Shown: positions 44,602 through 53,684, counted from the stretch's first letter. The stretch: DNA of 63,819 nt from Massilia horti (GCF_004614195.1 NZ_SPUM01000100.1:1-63819), one strand, 5' to 3'. Made by a program: numbers and translations. The notes: generated from the letters alone by a model not told the origin.

Positions 44602-44736
44602 ATGAAACGTACTTACCAACCTTCCGTCGTCCGTCGCAAGCGTACGCACGGCTTCCGCGCACGTATGGCTACCCGTGGTGGCCGCCAAGTCCTGAACGCT
44701 CGCCGTGCCAAGGGCCGCAAGCGTCTGGCTGTATAA
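44602..44736 (+). CDS. rpmH: 50S ribosomal protein L34
   Basis: A 44-residue basic protein, [20 protein letters not shown] at the start and [11 protein letters not shown] at the end, the classical bL34 sequence. It is cotranscribed with rnpA, yidD and yidC in the conserved origin-side operon. Confidence 0.97.
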   Translation: MKRTYQPSVVRRKRTHGFRARMATRGGRQVLNARRAKGRKRLAV

Positions 44737-44769
44737 GGCAGCCAAGCGCCGCATCGACCGCGCTCGGCC

Positions 44770-45183
44770 ATGACAGCCGAAAGGTCCCACGACTACGCGC
44801 GCGTTCGGCGCATCGTTAAAACGGATGAGTTTTCATCCGTTTTTCGTTTGCGGCCGACCCAAAAAACCGCGCATTTCGTGCTCTACACCCGGCCCAACCA
44901 GTTGCCGCACGCGCGGCTTGGCGTGGTCGCGGCCAAGCGTTTTGCTCCGCGCGCGGTGACGCGCAACACCATCAAGCGCGTCTCGCGGGAGCTGTTCCGC
45001 GTCACCCCGTTGCCCGCCATCGATTGCATCGTGCGCCTGGCGCGCCCGGTCAACGCCAAGGACGGTCCGGCCACCGGGCGCGCGCTGAAGGCGGCGCTGC
45101 GTAGCGAGCTGGCGCGCCTGTTCGCCTTGCAGCAGCCGCGCGGCGCCCGGCCGCCAGCGCCAAAGGCTGCTGCCGGATCATGA
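44770..45183 (+). CDS. rnpA: Ribonuclease P protein component
   Basis: A 137-residue basic protein that assists RNase P RNA in tRNA 5' maturation. The RNR motif region reads [20 protein letters not shown], preceded by [10 protein letters not shown]. The C-terminus has an Ala/Pro-rich extension. It lies 33 bases after rpmH and overlaps yidD by four bases. Confidence 0.95.
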   Translation: MTAERSHDYARVRRIVKTDEFSSVFRLRPTQKTAHFVLYTRPNQLPHARLGVVAAKRFAPRAVTRNTIKRVSRELFRVTPLPAIDCIVRLARPVNAKDGPATGRALKAALRSELARLFALQQPRGARPPAPKAAAGS

Positions 45184-45437
45184 AACGCGTGCTTGTCTGG
45201 CTGTTGCGCGGGTATCAGCTGTTGCTGTCCCCGATGCTCGGGCAGAACTGCCGTTTCTACCCGTCCTGTTCCAATTACGCGATCGAGGCGCTGCAAAGGC
45301 ACGGCGCCGCGCGTGGCGGCTGGCTGGCTGTGCGCCGCGTCTGCCGTTGCCATCCGTGGAATCCCGGCGGCCTCGACCCGGTGCCGCCCGCGCCCCACGA
45401 GTCTTCTACAGCCGCTTGCGGTTGCAACCACTCCTGA
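45180..45437 (+). CDS. yidD: Membrane protein insertion efficiency factor YidD
   Basis: An 85-residue protein with [33 protein letters not shown] and [13 protein letters not shown], the YidD signature. It is a peripheral membrane protein thought to help YidC-dependent insertion. It overlaps rnpA by four bases and precedes yidC by 11 bases. Confidence 0.95.
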   Translation: MKRVLVWLLRGYQLLLSPMLGQNCRFYPSCSNYAIEALQRHGAARGGWLAVRRVCRCHPWNPGGLDPVPPAPHESSTAACGCNHS

Positions 45438-45448
45438 TCAAGACCTCA

Positions 45449-47098
45449 ATGGAAATTAATAAACGTACCATCCTGTGGATCGTGTTCGCCGTATCACTGG
45501 TAGTTCTGTGGAACGACTGGATGGTGTCGAACGGTAAGCAGTCGATGTTCTCGTCCGCGCCCCCGGCCAAGGTCGCCACCGCGCCCGCGGCCAAGCCGGC
45601 CGACGTACCGGCGGCGGGCACTGCCGCGGGCACCGCCGTGCCGGGCGCAGCTGAAGCTGCCGCTCCGGTCCAGACCCATATCGTCACCATCACGACCGAT
45701 GTCGTGAAGGCCGAGATCGACACCGCCGGCGGCGTGATCAAGCGCCTCGAACTGCTGAAGTACCGCGACGCCCAGGATCCGACCAAGAACCAGGTGCTGT
45801 TCCACGTCGGCGGCAATGACGTGTACATCGCCCAGACCGGCCTGATCGGCCAGACCCCGGCCGGCGCCTTGCCGAACCACAACACTCCGTTCGTCGCGCG
45901 TCCGGGTCCGCGTTCGCTCGATAGCAACGACCAGGTGCAGCTGGTGCTCGACGCGGAGCAGGGCGGCGTCAAGCTGACCAAGACCTTCACGTTCAAGCGC
46001 GGCGACTACGTGATCGGCGTGCGCCACGACGTGACCAACCTGACCGACGCGAAGATCGACCCGTCGCTGTATCTGCAGATCGAGCATGACGGCAACAAAC
46101 CGCCTGGCGACTCGTTCTTCATGAGCAGCTACACCGGTCCGACCCTGTACACCAGCCAGGACAAGTACCAGAAGCTGACCTTCGAGAAGATCGAGAAGGG
46201 TACGGCCGAGCACAGCCTGAAAGCCAAGGACGGCTGGTTCGCGCTCTCGCAGCACTTCTTCGTGTCGGCATTCATTCCGCCGGAGGGTGAGGCGCGCGAC
46301 ATCTACACCAAGAAGGTCGGCAACAACCTGTACGCGATCGGCAACATCCTGCCGCTGGGCCCCATCGCGCCGGGCGCTACCGTGTCGAACGACGAGCGCT
46401 TGTACTCGGGTCCCCAGACCGAAAGCGTGCTGGAGAAAGTTGCGCCGGGCCTGGAGCTGGTCAAGGACTACGGCATGCTGACGGTCATCGCCAAGCCGAT
46501 GTTCTGGGTCATGGAAAAGATCCATGGCGCGCTCGGCAACTGGGGCTGGACCATCATCGCGTTCACCATCCTGATCAAACTGCTGTTCTTCCCGCTGTCC
46601 GCAGCCGGCTACCGCAGCATGGCCAAGATGAAAGTGGTGGCGCCGAAGATGCAGGCGATCCGCGAGCGCCACAAGGATGACCCGGTCAAGATGAACCAGG
46701 CCACGATGGAGCTGTACAAGTCGGAGAAGATCAACCCGCTGGGTGGCTGCCTGCCGATCCTGGTGCAGATGCCGGTGTTCATCGCGCTGTACTGGGTGCT
46801 GCAGGCCTCGGTCGAAATGCGTGGCGCGCCGTGGATCGGCTGGATCCACGACCTGACCGCGCCGGACCCGTTCTTCATCCTGCCGATCCTGTATGCGATC
46901 TCGATGTTCCTGACGCAGAAGATGAACCCAGCCCCGGCTGATCCGGTGCAGGCGAAGATGATGCTGTTCATGCCGCTGGTGTTCTCGGTCATGTTCTTCT
47001 TCTTCCCGGCTGGCCTGGTGCTGTACTGGGTGGTGAATAACCTGATCTCGATGGCGCAGCAGTACGTGATCACCAAGAAGCTGATGCCGGCAAAATAA
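45449..47098 (+). CDS. yidC: Membrane protein insertase YidC
   Basis: A 549-residue Gram-negative-type YidC. The N-terminal helix (RTILWIVFAVSLVVLWNDW) is followed by a large periplasmic beta-domain to about 350, then the conserved five-helix insertase core (NWGWTIIAFTILIKLLFFPL, YRSMAKMKVVAPKMQ, NPLGGCLPILVQMPVFIALY, PAGLVLYWVVNNLISMAQQY). ATG 45449 is the normal start; the ORF extends upstream only in yidD's shadow. Confidence 0.97.
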   Translation: MEINKRTILWIVFAVSLVVLWNDWMVSNGKQSMFSSAPPAKVATAPAAKPADVPAAGTAAGTAVPGAAEAAAPVQTHIVTITTDVVKAEIDTAGGVIKRLELLKYRDAQDPTKNQVLFHVGGNDVYIAQTGLIGQTPAGALPNHNTPFVARPGPRSLDSNDQVQLVLDAEQGGVKLTKTFTFKRGDYVIGVRHDVTNLTDAKIDPSLYLQIEHDGNKPPGDSFFMSSYTGPTLYTSQDKYQKLTFEKIEKGTAEHSLKAKDGWFALSQHFFVSAFIPPEGEARDIYTKKVGNNLYAIGNILPLGPIAPGATVSNDERLYSGPQTESVLEKVAPGLELVKDYGMLTVIAKPMFWVMEKIHGALGNWGWTIIAFTILIKLLFFPLSAAGYRSMAKMKVVAPKMQAIRERHKDDPVKMNQATMELYKSEKINPLGGCLPILVQMPVFIALYWVLQASVEMRGAPWIGWIHDLTAPDPFFILPILYAISMFLTQKMNPAPADPVQAKMMLFMPLVFSVMFFFFPAGLVLYWVVNNLISMAQQYVITKKLMPAK

Positions 47099-47120
47099 TC
47101 CGGCCGCTGGCGAGAAACAA

Positions 47121-47145
47121 GCCCGTGCCCCGCACGGGCTTTTTT
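47121..47145 (+). terminator. Terminator of the rpmH-yidC operon
   Basis: GCCCGTGC (47121-47128) pairs with GCACGGGC (47132-47139), then a T-run 47140-47145. It lies 22 bases after the yidC stop. Confidence 0.9.
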
Positions 47146-47148
47146 ATA

Positions 47149-47288
47149 GGCTATGTCCCGCTAAGTGTGGGTCCACGCACGTCGTAGGGGGCGCGGGGCC
47201 GCCGAGGACCTGTGCGCACGCGGTACGGTTGAATGCCGTTGGCTCCGGTACGCACACGTACCGCGTGCGCACTTGTGCGCACCCTACG
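47149..47288. mobile_element. Truncated relative of the 27-kb element with REP arms
   Basis: The left end GGCTATGTCCCGCTAAGTGT (from 47149) matches the terminal repeat of 26983-27168, but no right-end copy is found. The left core arm (47183-47227) is a 45-nt GC-rich REP variant. The right arm (47257-47288) is a standard REP. It lies between the yidC terminator and mnmE. Confidence 0.65.
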
Positions 47289-47365
47289 CCTTCGGTAAGC
47301 ATCTGCGGTGGCGCGTAGCTTCGAGCGCGCGCTACTGCGCCTGGTAAATAACTTACAATTCCCCC

Positions 47366-48745
47366 ATGAAGCTTGATACCTCCCCCATCGCCGCCATCGC
47401 CACCGCACCGGGGCGCGGCGGCATCGGCGTCGTGCGCGCCTCCGGCAAGAACCTCGGCCCGCTGATCGAGACGCTGTTCCCCGGCGCCAAACTCGCGCCG
47501 CGCCATGCCACCTACATCCCGTTCACGTCCGCCAGCGGCGAGGTGATCGACCAGGGCATTGCGCTGTACTTCAAGGCGCCGCATTCGTACACGGGCGAGG
47601 ACGTGCTCGAGCTGCAAGGCCACGGCGGGCCGGTGGTGCTGCAGATGCTGCTCGCGCGCGTGCTGGAAGCGGGCATGGCATCCGGCCTGCGCCTGGCCGA
47701 ACCGGGCGAATTCACCCGCCGCGCCTACCTGAACGACAAGCTGGACCTGGCCCAGGCCGAGGCGGTCGCCGACCTGATCGACGCCTCGACCGAAGCGGCC
47801 GCGAGGTCGGCGTCGCAGTCGCTGTCCGGCGCGTTCTCGCAGGTGGTGCACAAGCTGGTCGACCAGACCATCAACCTGCGCATGCTGGTCGAGGCGACGC
47901 TCGATTTCCCGGAAGAGGAAATCGACTTTCTCGAAAAGTCGGACGCGCGCGGGCAACTGGCCGCCATCGTCGAATCGCTCGACCACGTGTTCCGCCAGGC
48001 GGCGCAGGGCGCGCTGCTGCGCGAAGGCCTGAACGTGGTGCTGGTGGGGCAGCCGAACGTCGGCAAGTCCTCGCTCCTGAACGCGCTGGCCGGTTCGGAC
48101 GTGGCAATCGTCACCCCGATCGCGGGCACTACCCGCGACAAGGTGACGGAAACCATCCAGATCGAGGGGATCCCGCTCAATATCATCGACACTGCCGGCA
48201 TCCGCACGGTGGACGAGGGCATCGACGTGGTCGAGCGCATCGGCATCGAGCGCACCTGGGGCGAAGTCGGCAAGGCCGACGTGATCCTGCACCTGCTGGA
48301 CGCGAGCCTGGGGCCGAGCCGCGCCGACGAGGAGATCGTGGCCGCGTTCCCGGCCAACGTGCCGGTCGTGTGCATCTGGAACAAGATCGACCTGTCCGGC
48401 CACCGGCCCGCGGTCGAGCCGGCCGAGGATGCGACTTACATCTACCTGTCGGCACACGAAAAGCTCGGCATCGACTTGCTGCGCAAGGAGCTGCTGCGCA
48501 TCGCCGGCTGGCAGCAGACAGGCGAGTCGCTATACCTGGCCCGCGAGCGTCACCTCATCGCGCTGCGCTCCGCGCGCAGGCACCTGGACGTCGCAGCCGA
48601 GCACGCCGCTCAGAACGACCAGTCGCTCGACCTGTTTGCCGAAGAGCTGCGCCTGGCGCAGGACCAGCTGTCGAGCATTACCGGGGAGTTCACGCCGGAC
48701 GATTTGCTCGGTGTGATCTTCAGCCGCTTCTGTATCGGCAAGTAG
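47366..48745 (+). CDS. mnmE: tRNA modification GTPase MnmE
   Basis: A 459-residue GTPase that, with MnmG, installs the (carboxymethyl)aminomethyl group on wobble uridine 34. The N-terminal folate-binding domain has [15 protein letters not shown] and [20 protein letters not shown]; the G domain has G1 [10 protein letters not shown]3 DTAGIR and G4 NKID; the C-terminus ends FCIGK with the essential cysteine. It is separated from yidC by a terminator and a repeat element and has its own promoter. Confidence 0.97.
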   Translation: MKLDTSPIAAIATAPGRGGIGVVRASGKNLGPLIETLFPGAKLAPRHATYIPFTSASGEVIDQGIALYFKAPHSYTGEDVLELQGHGGPVVLQMLLARVLEAGMASGLRLAEPGEFTRRAYLNDKLDLAQAEAVADLIDASTEAAARSASQSLSGAFSQVVHKLVDQTINLRMLVEATLDFPEEEIDFLEKSDARGQLAAIVESLDHVFRQAAQGALLREGLNVVLVGQPNVGKSSLLNALAGSDVAIVTPIAGTTRDKVTETIQIEGIPLNIIDTAGIRTVDEGIDVVERIGIERTWGEVGKADVILHLLDASLGPSRADEEIVAAFPANVPVVCIWNKIDLSGHRPAVEPAEDATYIYLSAHEKLGIDLLRKELLRIAGWQQTGESLYLARERHLIALRSARRHLDVAAEHAAQNDQSLDLFAEELRLAQDQLSSITGEFTPDDLLGVIFSRFCIGK

Positions 48746-48768
48746 AGCGGAACGGCCTCGGGCGGGCT

Positions 48769-49116
48769 TTAGAATGACCGCCCGTCGACCGGCACTCGTT
48801 TGAGCGACGACAGGTCCAGGTCCTCAAGGCAACGCACGTTGACCGCCACAGTTTCTGCTCCGGAACGATCCGTGCCGTTAGCAAACGGAGCGCAGCCGCA
48901 GGTCGGGCAGAACCGGTGCTTGATGACGTGGCGGTTGAAGGTGTAGGTCGACAGAGGGGCTTCCGGTGTGTTCAGCGTGAACTGAGTGGCCGGAACGAAC
49001 CACAGCAAATAGCCCTTGCGGCTGCAATGCGAGCAATTGCATTCCAACGCTTCGCCCAGGCTGCCTTCGACTTCGAAGGCGATCTGCCCGCAGTGACAGC
49101 TTCCTTTGTATTGCAT
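48769..49116 (-). CDS. GFA/CENP-V-family zinc protein
   Basis: A 115-residue protein of the glutathione-dependent formaldehyde-activating-like family. The zinc cysteines are in GSCHCGQIAFE, CNCSHCSRKG and FCPTCGCAPF. Most members have no proven activity on formaldehyde, so the name indicates fold only. It is convergent with mnmE and divergent from the DUF1439 lipoprotein. Alone in its transcription unit. Confidence 0.9.
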   Translation of the reverse strand: MQYKGSCHCGQIAFEVEGSLGEALECNCSHCSRKGYLLWFVPATQFTLNTPEAPLSTYTFNRHVIKHRFCPTCGCAPFANGTDRSGAETVAVNVRCLEDLDLSSLKRVPVDGRSF

Positions 49117-49298
49117 ATTCTTCTCCTGACAATGGGACGGCGAATTTCGGAAAGTAAGCTGAACAAAATAGTAACAGAAGCGGTCGCGCTCATCCGATCC
49201 GTGCGCACTTTAAGAAGGTAACGGGACGTAAGCGGGGCGGTCAGTGTGGCATTGTTGTGCTAGTCTTTTCGTATCGAACCCAAGCGGAAAGGCAAGCG

Positions 49299-49877
49299 AT
49301 GGCAACCAACAGCGTTGGAGCAAACAGGCGGCGCTTTGGCATGGCGCTGGCGGCAATGGCAGCCTGCGCCATGCTGGCCTCGTGCGCAAGTTTCGTCGGG
49401 CCGCGCGAGGTCGACATCCCGCTCTACCGGCTGCAGGCAGGGCTGGACCGCCATTTCCCGCTCGACAATCGTGCACTGGAGCTGTTCGACATTCAGCTGT
49501 CGCGCCCCGAGCTGGCCATCCTCCACGACCGCGACCGGGTGGGCCTGACGATGCGGGCTGACGTGGCGCCATTCTTCCTGCGCCAGTCGTGGCATGCCAG
49601 CCTGACGCTCTCCGGGCGCTTGTACCTTGACCCGTCGCGCAATGGGGTGTTCATGGCGGAGCCGAGCGTCGACCACCTTGCGATCGACGGCGCTGACGAC
49701 ATGAACCAGCGCCAGTTGACCAAGGTCGCCAACCTGGTGCTCGACAAGGTGGTGCGCGACGTGCCGCTGTACTCGTTCCACATGGAAGACCTGAGCTACG
49801 CCGGCGTGCAGTTTGTACCGACCAGCATTCGGACGGTCCCCGGCGCATTGCGGGTGCGCCTGGAGCCGGTCAAATAG
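49299..49877 (+). CDS. DUF1439-family lipoprotein (YceB-like)
   Basis: A 192-residue lipoprotein; the signal peptide ends at LASC near residue 31. The mature part (VDIPLYRLQAGLDRHFPLDN, LELFDIQLSRPELAI) fits DUF1439, beta-rich lipid-binding-like lipoproteins of unknown function. ATG 49299 is chosen because it begins the signal peptide; the longer frame to 49257 adds no useful sequence. Confidence 0.8.
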   Translation: MATNSVGANRRRFGMALAAMAACAMLASCASFVGPREVDIPLYRLQAGLDRHFPLDNRALELFDIQLSRPELAILHDRDRVGLTMRADVAPFFLRQSWHASLTLSGRLYLDPSRNGVFMAEPSVDHLAIDGADDMNQRQLTKVANLVLDKVVRDVPLYSFHMEDLSYAGVQFVPTSIRTVPGALRVRLEPVK

Positions 49878-49882
49878 GGTGA

Positions 49883-50455
49883 CTAAGGCATTCTCCCCGA
49901 CTGGGTTGACGCGGGAGGTGTGCCGGAGAGGGGGGCGACAGGTTTGGCAGACAGTGCAGTCACAATGATGCCTGTCGCAGTGACGCCTACTGCTGTTATG
50001 GCAATCACTGTCCCGATCATCCACTTGATCAGATCATTGATCCTCTTCTCCATCTTCGCATCCGCTTCGGCGAATTGCATCTGAACTTTCGCGAATTGTG
50101 CCTGCATCCGCGCATCCGCCTCCGCGAATTGCGCCTGAACCTTCTTGTCCGCCTCCGCAAACTGCATCTGAACTTTCGCAAATTGCGCCTGGACCTTGTT
50201 GTCAGCCTCCGCGAATTGCATCTGAACTCTCGCGTCCGCCTTGGCGAATTGCACCTGAATCCTCGCCTCCGCCTCCGCGAATTGTGCCTGAACCTTCGCG
50301 CCCGCTTCCGCGAATTGCACCCGCATCTTCGCGTCCGCCTCCGCGAACTGCACTTGGGTCCTCGCATCCGCCTGTGCAAAGCGCGTGTCGATGTGCTGCT
50401 CGATCGTCCCGAGCCGCGCGTCCAGTTCTTCTCTGGTCAGTTCGTTCATGTCCAT
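49883..50455 (-). CDS. Membrane-anchored coiled-coil protein with 11-residue repeats
   Basis: A 190-residue protein. Residues about 20-135 are tandem 11-residue units of the type VQFAEADAKMR, with two shortened 7-residue units (AKVQMQF). A transmembrane helix follows (IKWMIGTVIAITAVGVTATG) and a short Pro/Ser-rich C-terminus. Hendecad repeats form a right-handed coiled coil. The start is uncertain: ATG 50455, ATG 50449 and GTG 50494 are possible and none has a clear ribosome-binding site. No function is known. The tail-anchored layout suggests an inner-membrane spacer or oligomerisation rod. Confidence 0.7.
   Translation of the reverse strand: MDMNELTREELDARLGTIEQHIDTRFAQADARTQVQFAEADAKMRVQFAEAGAKVQAQFAEAEARIQVQFAKADARVQMQFAEADNKVQAQFAKVQMQFAEADKKVQAQFAEADARMQAQFAKVQMQFAEADAKMEKRINDLIKWMIGTVIAITAVGVTATGIIVTALSAKPVAPLSGTPPASTQSGRMP
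50061..50390. repeat. 33-bp tandem repeats inside the coiled-coil gene
   Basis: The DNA repeats in 33-base units (GCGAATTGCA/TCTGAACxx pattern), each encoding one hendecad, with 21-base short units at two places. High identity between units suggests recent expansion and possible copy-number variation. Confidence 0.75.
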
Positions 50456-50789
50456 GTTTGATTGTCGCTGCTTAGATACGACCGGGTCGTCCACGGTTCG
50501 GAACGTGCGCGCCTTCCGTTATCATTCCGCTATGATTTTTCGCAGTTGCATTCGCCGATGGGACGCGCCTGTGACGACGTCATACGGAGGGTGTGGCTGC
50601 TTTTACTCCACAATGGCCTGTCGATAATGACAGCATTGCAGAGCCAGGGGATTGAGCGCAAACTGGGGCTTCCACAACTGTCAAGGCAACTTCGACAGTA
50701 CGGTGTCTACGCTTGAGCTTTATCATGCCCAAGGTATTCCGCTGAAGTAATCTTGCTTTTGTGACGTGCAGCCGGGTAGGGGGTCTATC
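50456..50789. other. Intergenic region with no recognised feature
   Basis: These 334 bases hold no convincing gene. Several short open frames have no ribosome-binding site. A TATGAT hexamer near 50531 could be a -10 but lacks a -35. GTAGGGGG at 50775-50782 is the ribosome-binding site of the small gene at 50790. Confidence 0.4.
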
Positions 50790-50996
50790 GTGGAATCGAT
50801 ACAGGAGAGTTTGCCGGATAAGAACGCGGCTGCCGAGCCGCTGGTCGCCGGCGCAGTGCGCGCAATTCCTTCGCGGCAGAGCTTGCCGGCCAAGGGTTCG
50901 TGCTGGTACTGCGAAAAGCCGCTCGACGCCGTGCGTCGCTTCTGCGGCAAGACTTGCGCCTCCGCTTTCGACGAAGAAGCGGAATACACGCGTTGA
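50790..50996 (+). CDS. Small zinc-ribbon-like protein
   Basis: A 68-residue protein; the start is GTG 50790 with AGGGGG upstream, preferred to GTG 50766. The C-terminal half is CWYCEKPLDAVRRFCGKTC followed by ASAFDEEAEYTR: two CxxC-type pairs that probably bind zinc. The N-terminal half is a Pro/Ala-rich linker. No family name is known to me. It is convergent with the HPt gene. Confidence 0.6.
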   Translation: MESIQESLPDKNAAAEPLVAGAVRAIPSRQSLPAKGSCWYCEKPLDAVRRFCGKTCASAFDEEAEYTR

Positions 50997-51019
50997 ACGG
51001 TGCGCTGGCCGGCCCGGCG

Positions 51020-51634
51020 TTATCGGGCGTTGGCGTTCCCGTCGAGCAGGCGCAATGCCCGCTCGTAATCGAATTCATTGATCGATGCCGCGACCTCATT
51101 CGTTCGCGCGGCGCCCAGCATTTGCACCAGCGCCGCCCGCGCTTCCCCCACCAGTTCCACAGCGGCGCCGTCACCCGTGTCCAGCAACGCGCGCAGCCGC
51201 GCCAGCACCTCGCCTGAGGGAGCCGGTGCGGGGCATGACGCCTCGGACGTGCTTTCGGCGCTCGCGAGTATCGTGTCGACTTCCCGCATCACGCGCGCAA
51301 GCTCCGCATCCATCAGGTCGAGTTCCCGCTGACAGCCCTCGCGCGGCGCGCGCAGTGACTGCTCGAGCAGGAACGCGCGCTGCTGCAATTCGTTTGCCTC
51401 GATCATACCCGCCGCACCCTTGAGCGTATGCGCGAGCCGCTCGGCGGCCTGCACATTGTCAGCCGCGAGCGCGGCGCGGATCGAACCGCTGGCCGACAGG
51501 TAGTTGCTGCGGAACCGGGCGAGCAGGCGAATGAACATCGACCGGTCGCCCATCATCCGCTCGATCCCGGCCGCGACGTCGATCGCGGCGGGATCAATGC
51601 CCGCGTCCGCGCGCGGCGCACGGCCTGGGCGCAT
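51020..51634 (-). CDS. Histidine phosphotransfer (HPt) domain protein
   Basis: A 204-residue protein with one HPt four-helix domain of about 15-110; the phospho-accepting His69 is in AERLAHTLKGAAGMI. The remaining 80 residues are an Ala/Glu-rich helical extension. No kinase or response regulator is adjacent, so it is a free-standing phosphorelay shuttle. ATG 51634 has AGGTGA upstream; GTG 51643 overlaps the stop of the CAP-domain gene by four bases. The two genes are probably cotranscribed. Confidence 0.85.
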   Translation of the reverse strand: MRPGRAPRADAGIDPAAIDVAAGIERMMGDRSMFIRLLARFRSNYLSASGSIRAALAADNVQAAERLAHTLKGAAGMIEANELQQRAFLLEQSLRAPREGCQRELDLMDAELARVMREVDTILASAESTSEASCPAPAPSGEVLARLRALLDTGDGAAVELVGEARAALVQMLGAARTNEVAASINEFDYERALRLLDGNANAR

Positions 51635-51639
51635 TGTGC

Positions 51640-52608
51640 TCACCTCGTCGTGAACGACCAGTTCCGGCTGACCGGGGCGCCATTCACCGTGCCGGAGAAG
51701 CTTACGTCATAGGTCGTCCCCGAGGCGAGCGGCGAGAGCGGGATGATCGACGCCGCGTAATCGGGCGTCTCCGGGTCGCCGGCCTTCGCGAGCAGCCTCA
51801 CCGCCAGGTCGCCGCCGCCATGTGGGCGCACCGAGAAGATTTGCACCGTCAGCTTGGAATCCAGGTTGGTGTGGACGCTGATCGGGTAGCCCACTTCGTT
51901 CCGGTCGGGGACCGGGTCCGGTGTCTCGTAGTCGCTGAAGAAGTTGGGCGTGACCTGGGTCTGTCCGTTAAATGGCCAGGTCACGATCGATCCGGACGCG
52001 ATCCCGCGGCCAAAGCCGCCGCGCGACCCGAAGTCCGCCGTGAAGTAGGAATAGCCGGACGAGGTGGTGGCCGCGCCGGTGCCGATCTCTTTGAACATGG
52101 GCTCGAAAATCACGAAGCGGTGGTAGATCGCCGTGATCAGCTCCTCCGCCATGTAGGCGCCCGACTTGCTGCTGGTGGCCGAGATCACCTCGCCGATCGC
52201 ATATCCGTTGACCGGGATGGTATAGCCGGCATTGTTCATGCGGGTGAGCAGATCGGCGCCGGTGAAGCCTGGTTTTTTCGGGTCCTGCGTGTGCGTCACG
52301 TAGTTGTTGGTGCGCTGGTATTCCGAGTGCCCAAGCGCCGCCACGTTAATCTGCACGTTCTCCGCCACTTGGGGAACGCCTGCCTGGGCGCGCCGGTAGT
52401 TGATCCAGTTCCGGCCATCGACCGCGATGTTGCCGGTGCTCGCCGGCGCGTTCGGATCGGTCGTGGCGACGGGGGGCGGTGGCGGGCTCACCGCGCTGCT
52501 GTCGGCGCTGATGCCGGTGCTGCTGCCACTGTCGCCGCCGCAGGCGGTGAATGCCAAAGCGGTCACGCACCCCGCCACAATCGTTCGCAAGCGAAGCAAT
52601 CCGCTCAT
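51640..52608 (-). CDS. CAP/SCP-domain lipoprotein
   Basis: A 322-residue exported protein. The signal peptide ends with lipobox FTAC (about 20-23), followed by a Gly/Ser/Pro-rich linker. The CAP (SCP/PR1) domain of about 60-220 has NWINYRRAQAGVPQV, AALGHSEYQRTNNYVTH, GEVISATSS and AEELITAIYHRFVIF. The last 100 residues look like an Ig-type beta-sandwich (SFSGTVNGAPVSRNWSFTT). ATG 52608 has AGGAG seven bases upstream. Bacterial CAP proteins are extracellular with little-known roles. Confidence 0.85.
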   Translation of the reverse strand: MSGLLRLRTIVAGCVTALAFTACGGDSGSSTGISADSSAVSPPPPPVATTDPNAPASTGNIAVDGRNWINYRRAQAGVPQVAENVQINVAALGHSEYQRTNNYVTHTQDPKKPGFTGADLLTRMNNAGYTIPVNGYAIGEVISATSSKSGAYMAEELITAIYHRFVIFEPMFKEIGTGAATTSSGYSYFTADFGSRGGFGRGIASGSIVTWPFNGQTQVTPNFFSDYETPDPVPDRNEVGYPISVHTNLDSKLTVQIFSVRPHGGGDLAVRLLAKAGDPETPDYAASIIPLSPLASGTTYDVSFSGTVNGAPVSRNWSFTTR

Positions 52609-52700
52609 GACAAGACTCCTGTAAATACAAAAAAAGCGAAGCCCCAATTCTAGGGCAAATCCAAAATTGATGAGTGGCTTAGCGAAGCGACACGAGCCTG

Positions 52701-53549
52701 ATGCGGCCCACTGTAGAATATCCCATTGAACCCTTTTGTTCGCTTCCTGTTGGATCAAAAAATTTGAGAACCACACCCCGAAAGCGTCTCGCGCGCGCCA
52801 AGTTTGCCTTGCCAAGCCTTGTCACCCTGCTGTCGATCGCATGCGGTTTTGGCAGCATTGTCATCTCCGTCGACAACGCACCGATCGGCGATCCTGACGA
52901 TTACCGGCTGGCGGCGATCCTGCTGGTGCTGGCCGGCGTGTTCGATGCGCTGGACGGCTTCGTCGCGCGCGCGACCAATACCCAGTCCGCATTCGGCGTG
53001 CAGCTCGATTCGATCGCGGACGTGATGAATTTCGGCTGCGCGCCCGGCCTGCTGCTGTACTGCTACGGGTTTGCCCAAATGAGCGTCTCGCACCCGACCC
53101 TCGTGCGCATGGGCGGGCTGGCCTGCTTCGTGTTCGTCGCCTGCGGCGCATTGCGGCTGGCGCGCTTTAACATCAGCGTCGGCCGCACCGATCCGCGCTA
53201 CTTCGTCGGCATGCCGATCACCGCCGGCGCGGCATGTGTGGCCTCCGTGGTGGTCGCCTGGCCCGAGCCGCTTACCACGATGGCCCAGGGCTTCCTGCTG
53301 ATGGCGCTGATGATCGGCGTCGGCGCGCTGATGGTGTCGACGCTGCGCTTCCCCAGCTCCAAGCAGCCGAAGAACAAACTCCTGTTCGTGCTGCTCGCGG
53401 TCTGCGTCCTGTTGTTGATTTGGCTGCGCACGCGCTTTTTTGTCCTGTTCTTCCTGTTGTACATTGGTGCCACCCTGCTGCTGAACCTCGCGTGGCGCGG
53501 CGGCTGGCGCGGGATCGCGCCGCCAAAAGTGTACGACGAGCAGGCATAA
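52701..53549 (+). CDS. pssA: CDP-diacylglycerol--serine O-phosphatidyltransferase
   Basis: A 282-residue membrane enzyme that makes phosphatidylserine, the precursor of phosphatidylethanolamine. The CDP-alcohol motif DALDGFVARATNTQSAFGV plus LDSIADV has all eight conserved residues (D-x2-DG-x2-AR-x8-G-x3-D-x3-D). Seven or eight hydrophobic helices are visible. The start at ATG 52701 has only a weak ribosome site; TTG 52764 is an alternative. Another CDP-alcohol phosphatidyltransferase is possible, but length and topology fit PssA. Confidence 0.8.
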   Translation: MRPTVEYPIEPFCSLPVGSKNLRTTPRKRLARAKFALPSLVTLLSIACGFGSIVISVDNAPIGDPDDYRLAAILLVLAGVFDALDGFVARATNTQSAFGVQLDSIADVMNFGCAPGLLLYCYGFAQMSVSHPTLVRMGGLACFVFVACGALRLARFNISVGRTDPRYFVGMPITAGAACVASVVVAWPEPLTTMAQGFLLMALMIGVGALMVSTLRFPSSKQPKNKLLFVLLAVCVLLLIWLRTRFFVLFFLLYIGATLLLNLAWRGGWRGIAPPKVYDEQA

Positions 53550-53551
53550 TA

Positions 53552-53657
53552 CGTAGGGTGCGCACCTGTGCGCACGCGGTACGTGTCCAGGCCGGCGCCA
53601 ACGGCATTCACCCGTACCGCGTGCGCACAGGTCCTCGGCGGCCCCGCGCCCCCTACG
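53552..53657. repeat. REP pair including a 45-nt GC-rich variant
   Basis: The left arm (53552-53583) is a standard REP. The right arm (53613-53657, CGTACCGCGTGCGCACAGGT onward, ending CCCCCTACG) is the exact reverse complement of 47183-47227. It lies between pssA and the convergent metal-sensor gene. Confidence 0.75.
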
Positions 53658-53684
53658 ATCGCATACATCGCGGGTTACGGCCTC

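Noticed and set aside
48759..48784. CGGGCGG/CCGCCCG inverted repeat at the mnmE end as terminator
   Set aside because: It has a 12-base loop and no T-run on either strand and overlaps the stop of the convergent gene, so the terminator call is not supported.
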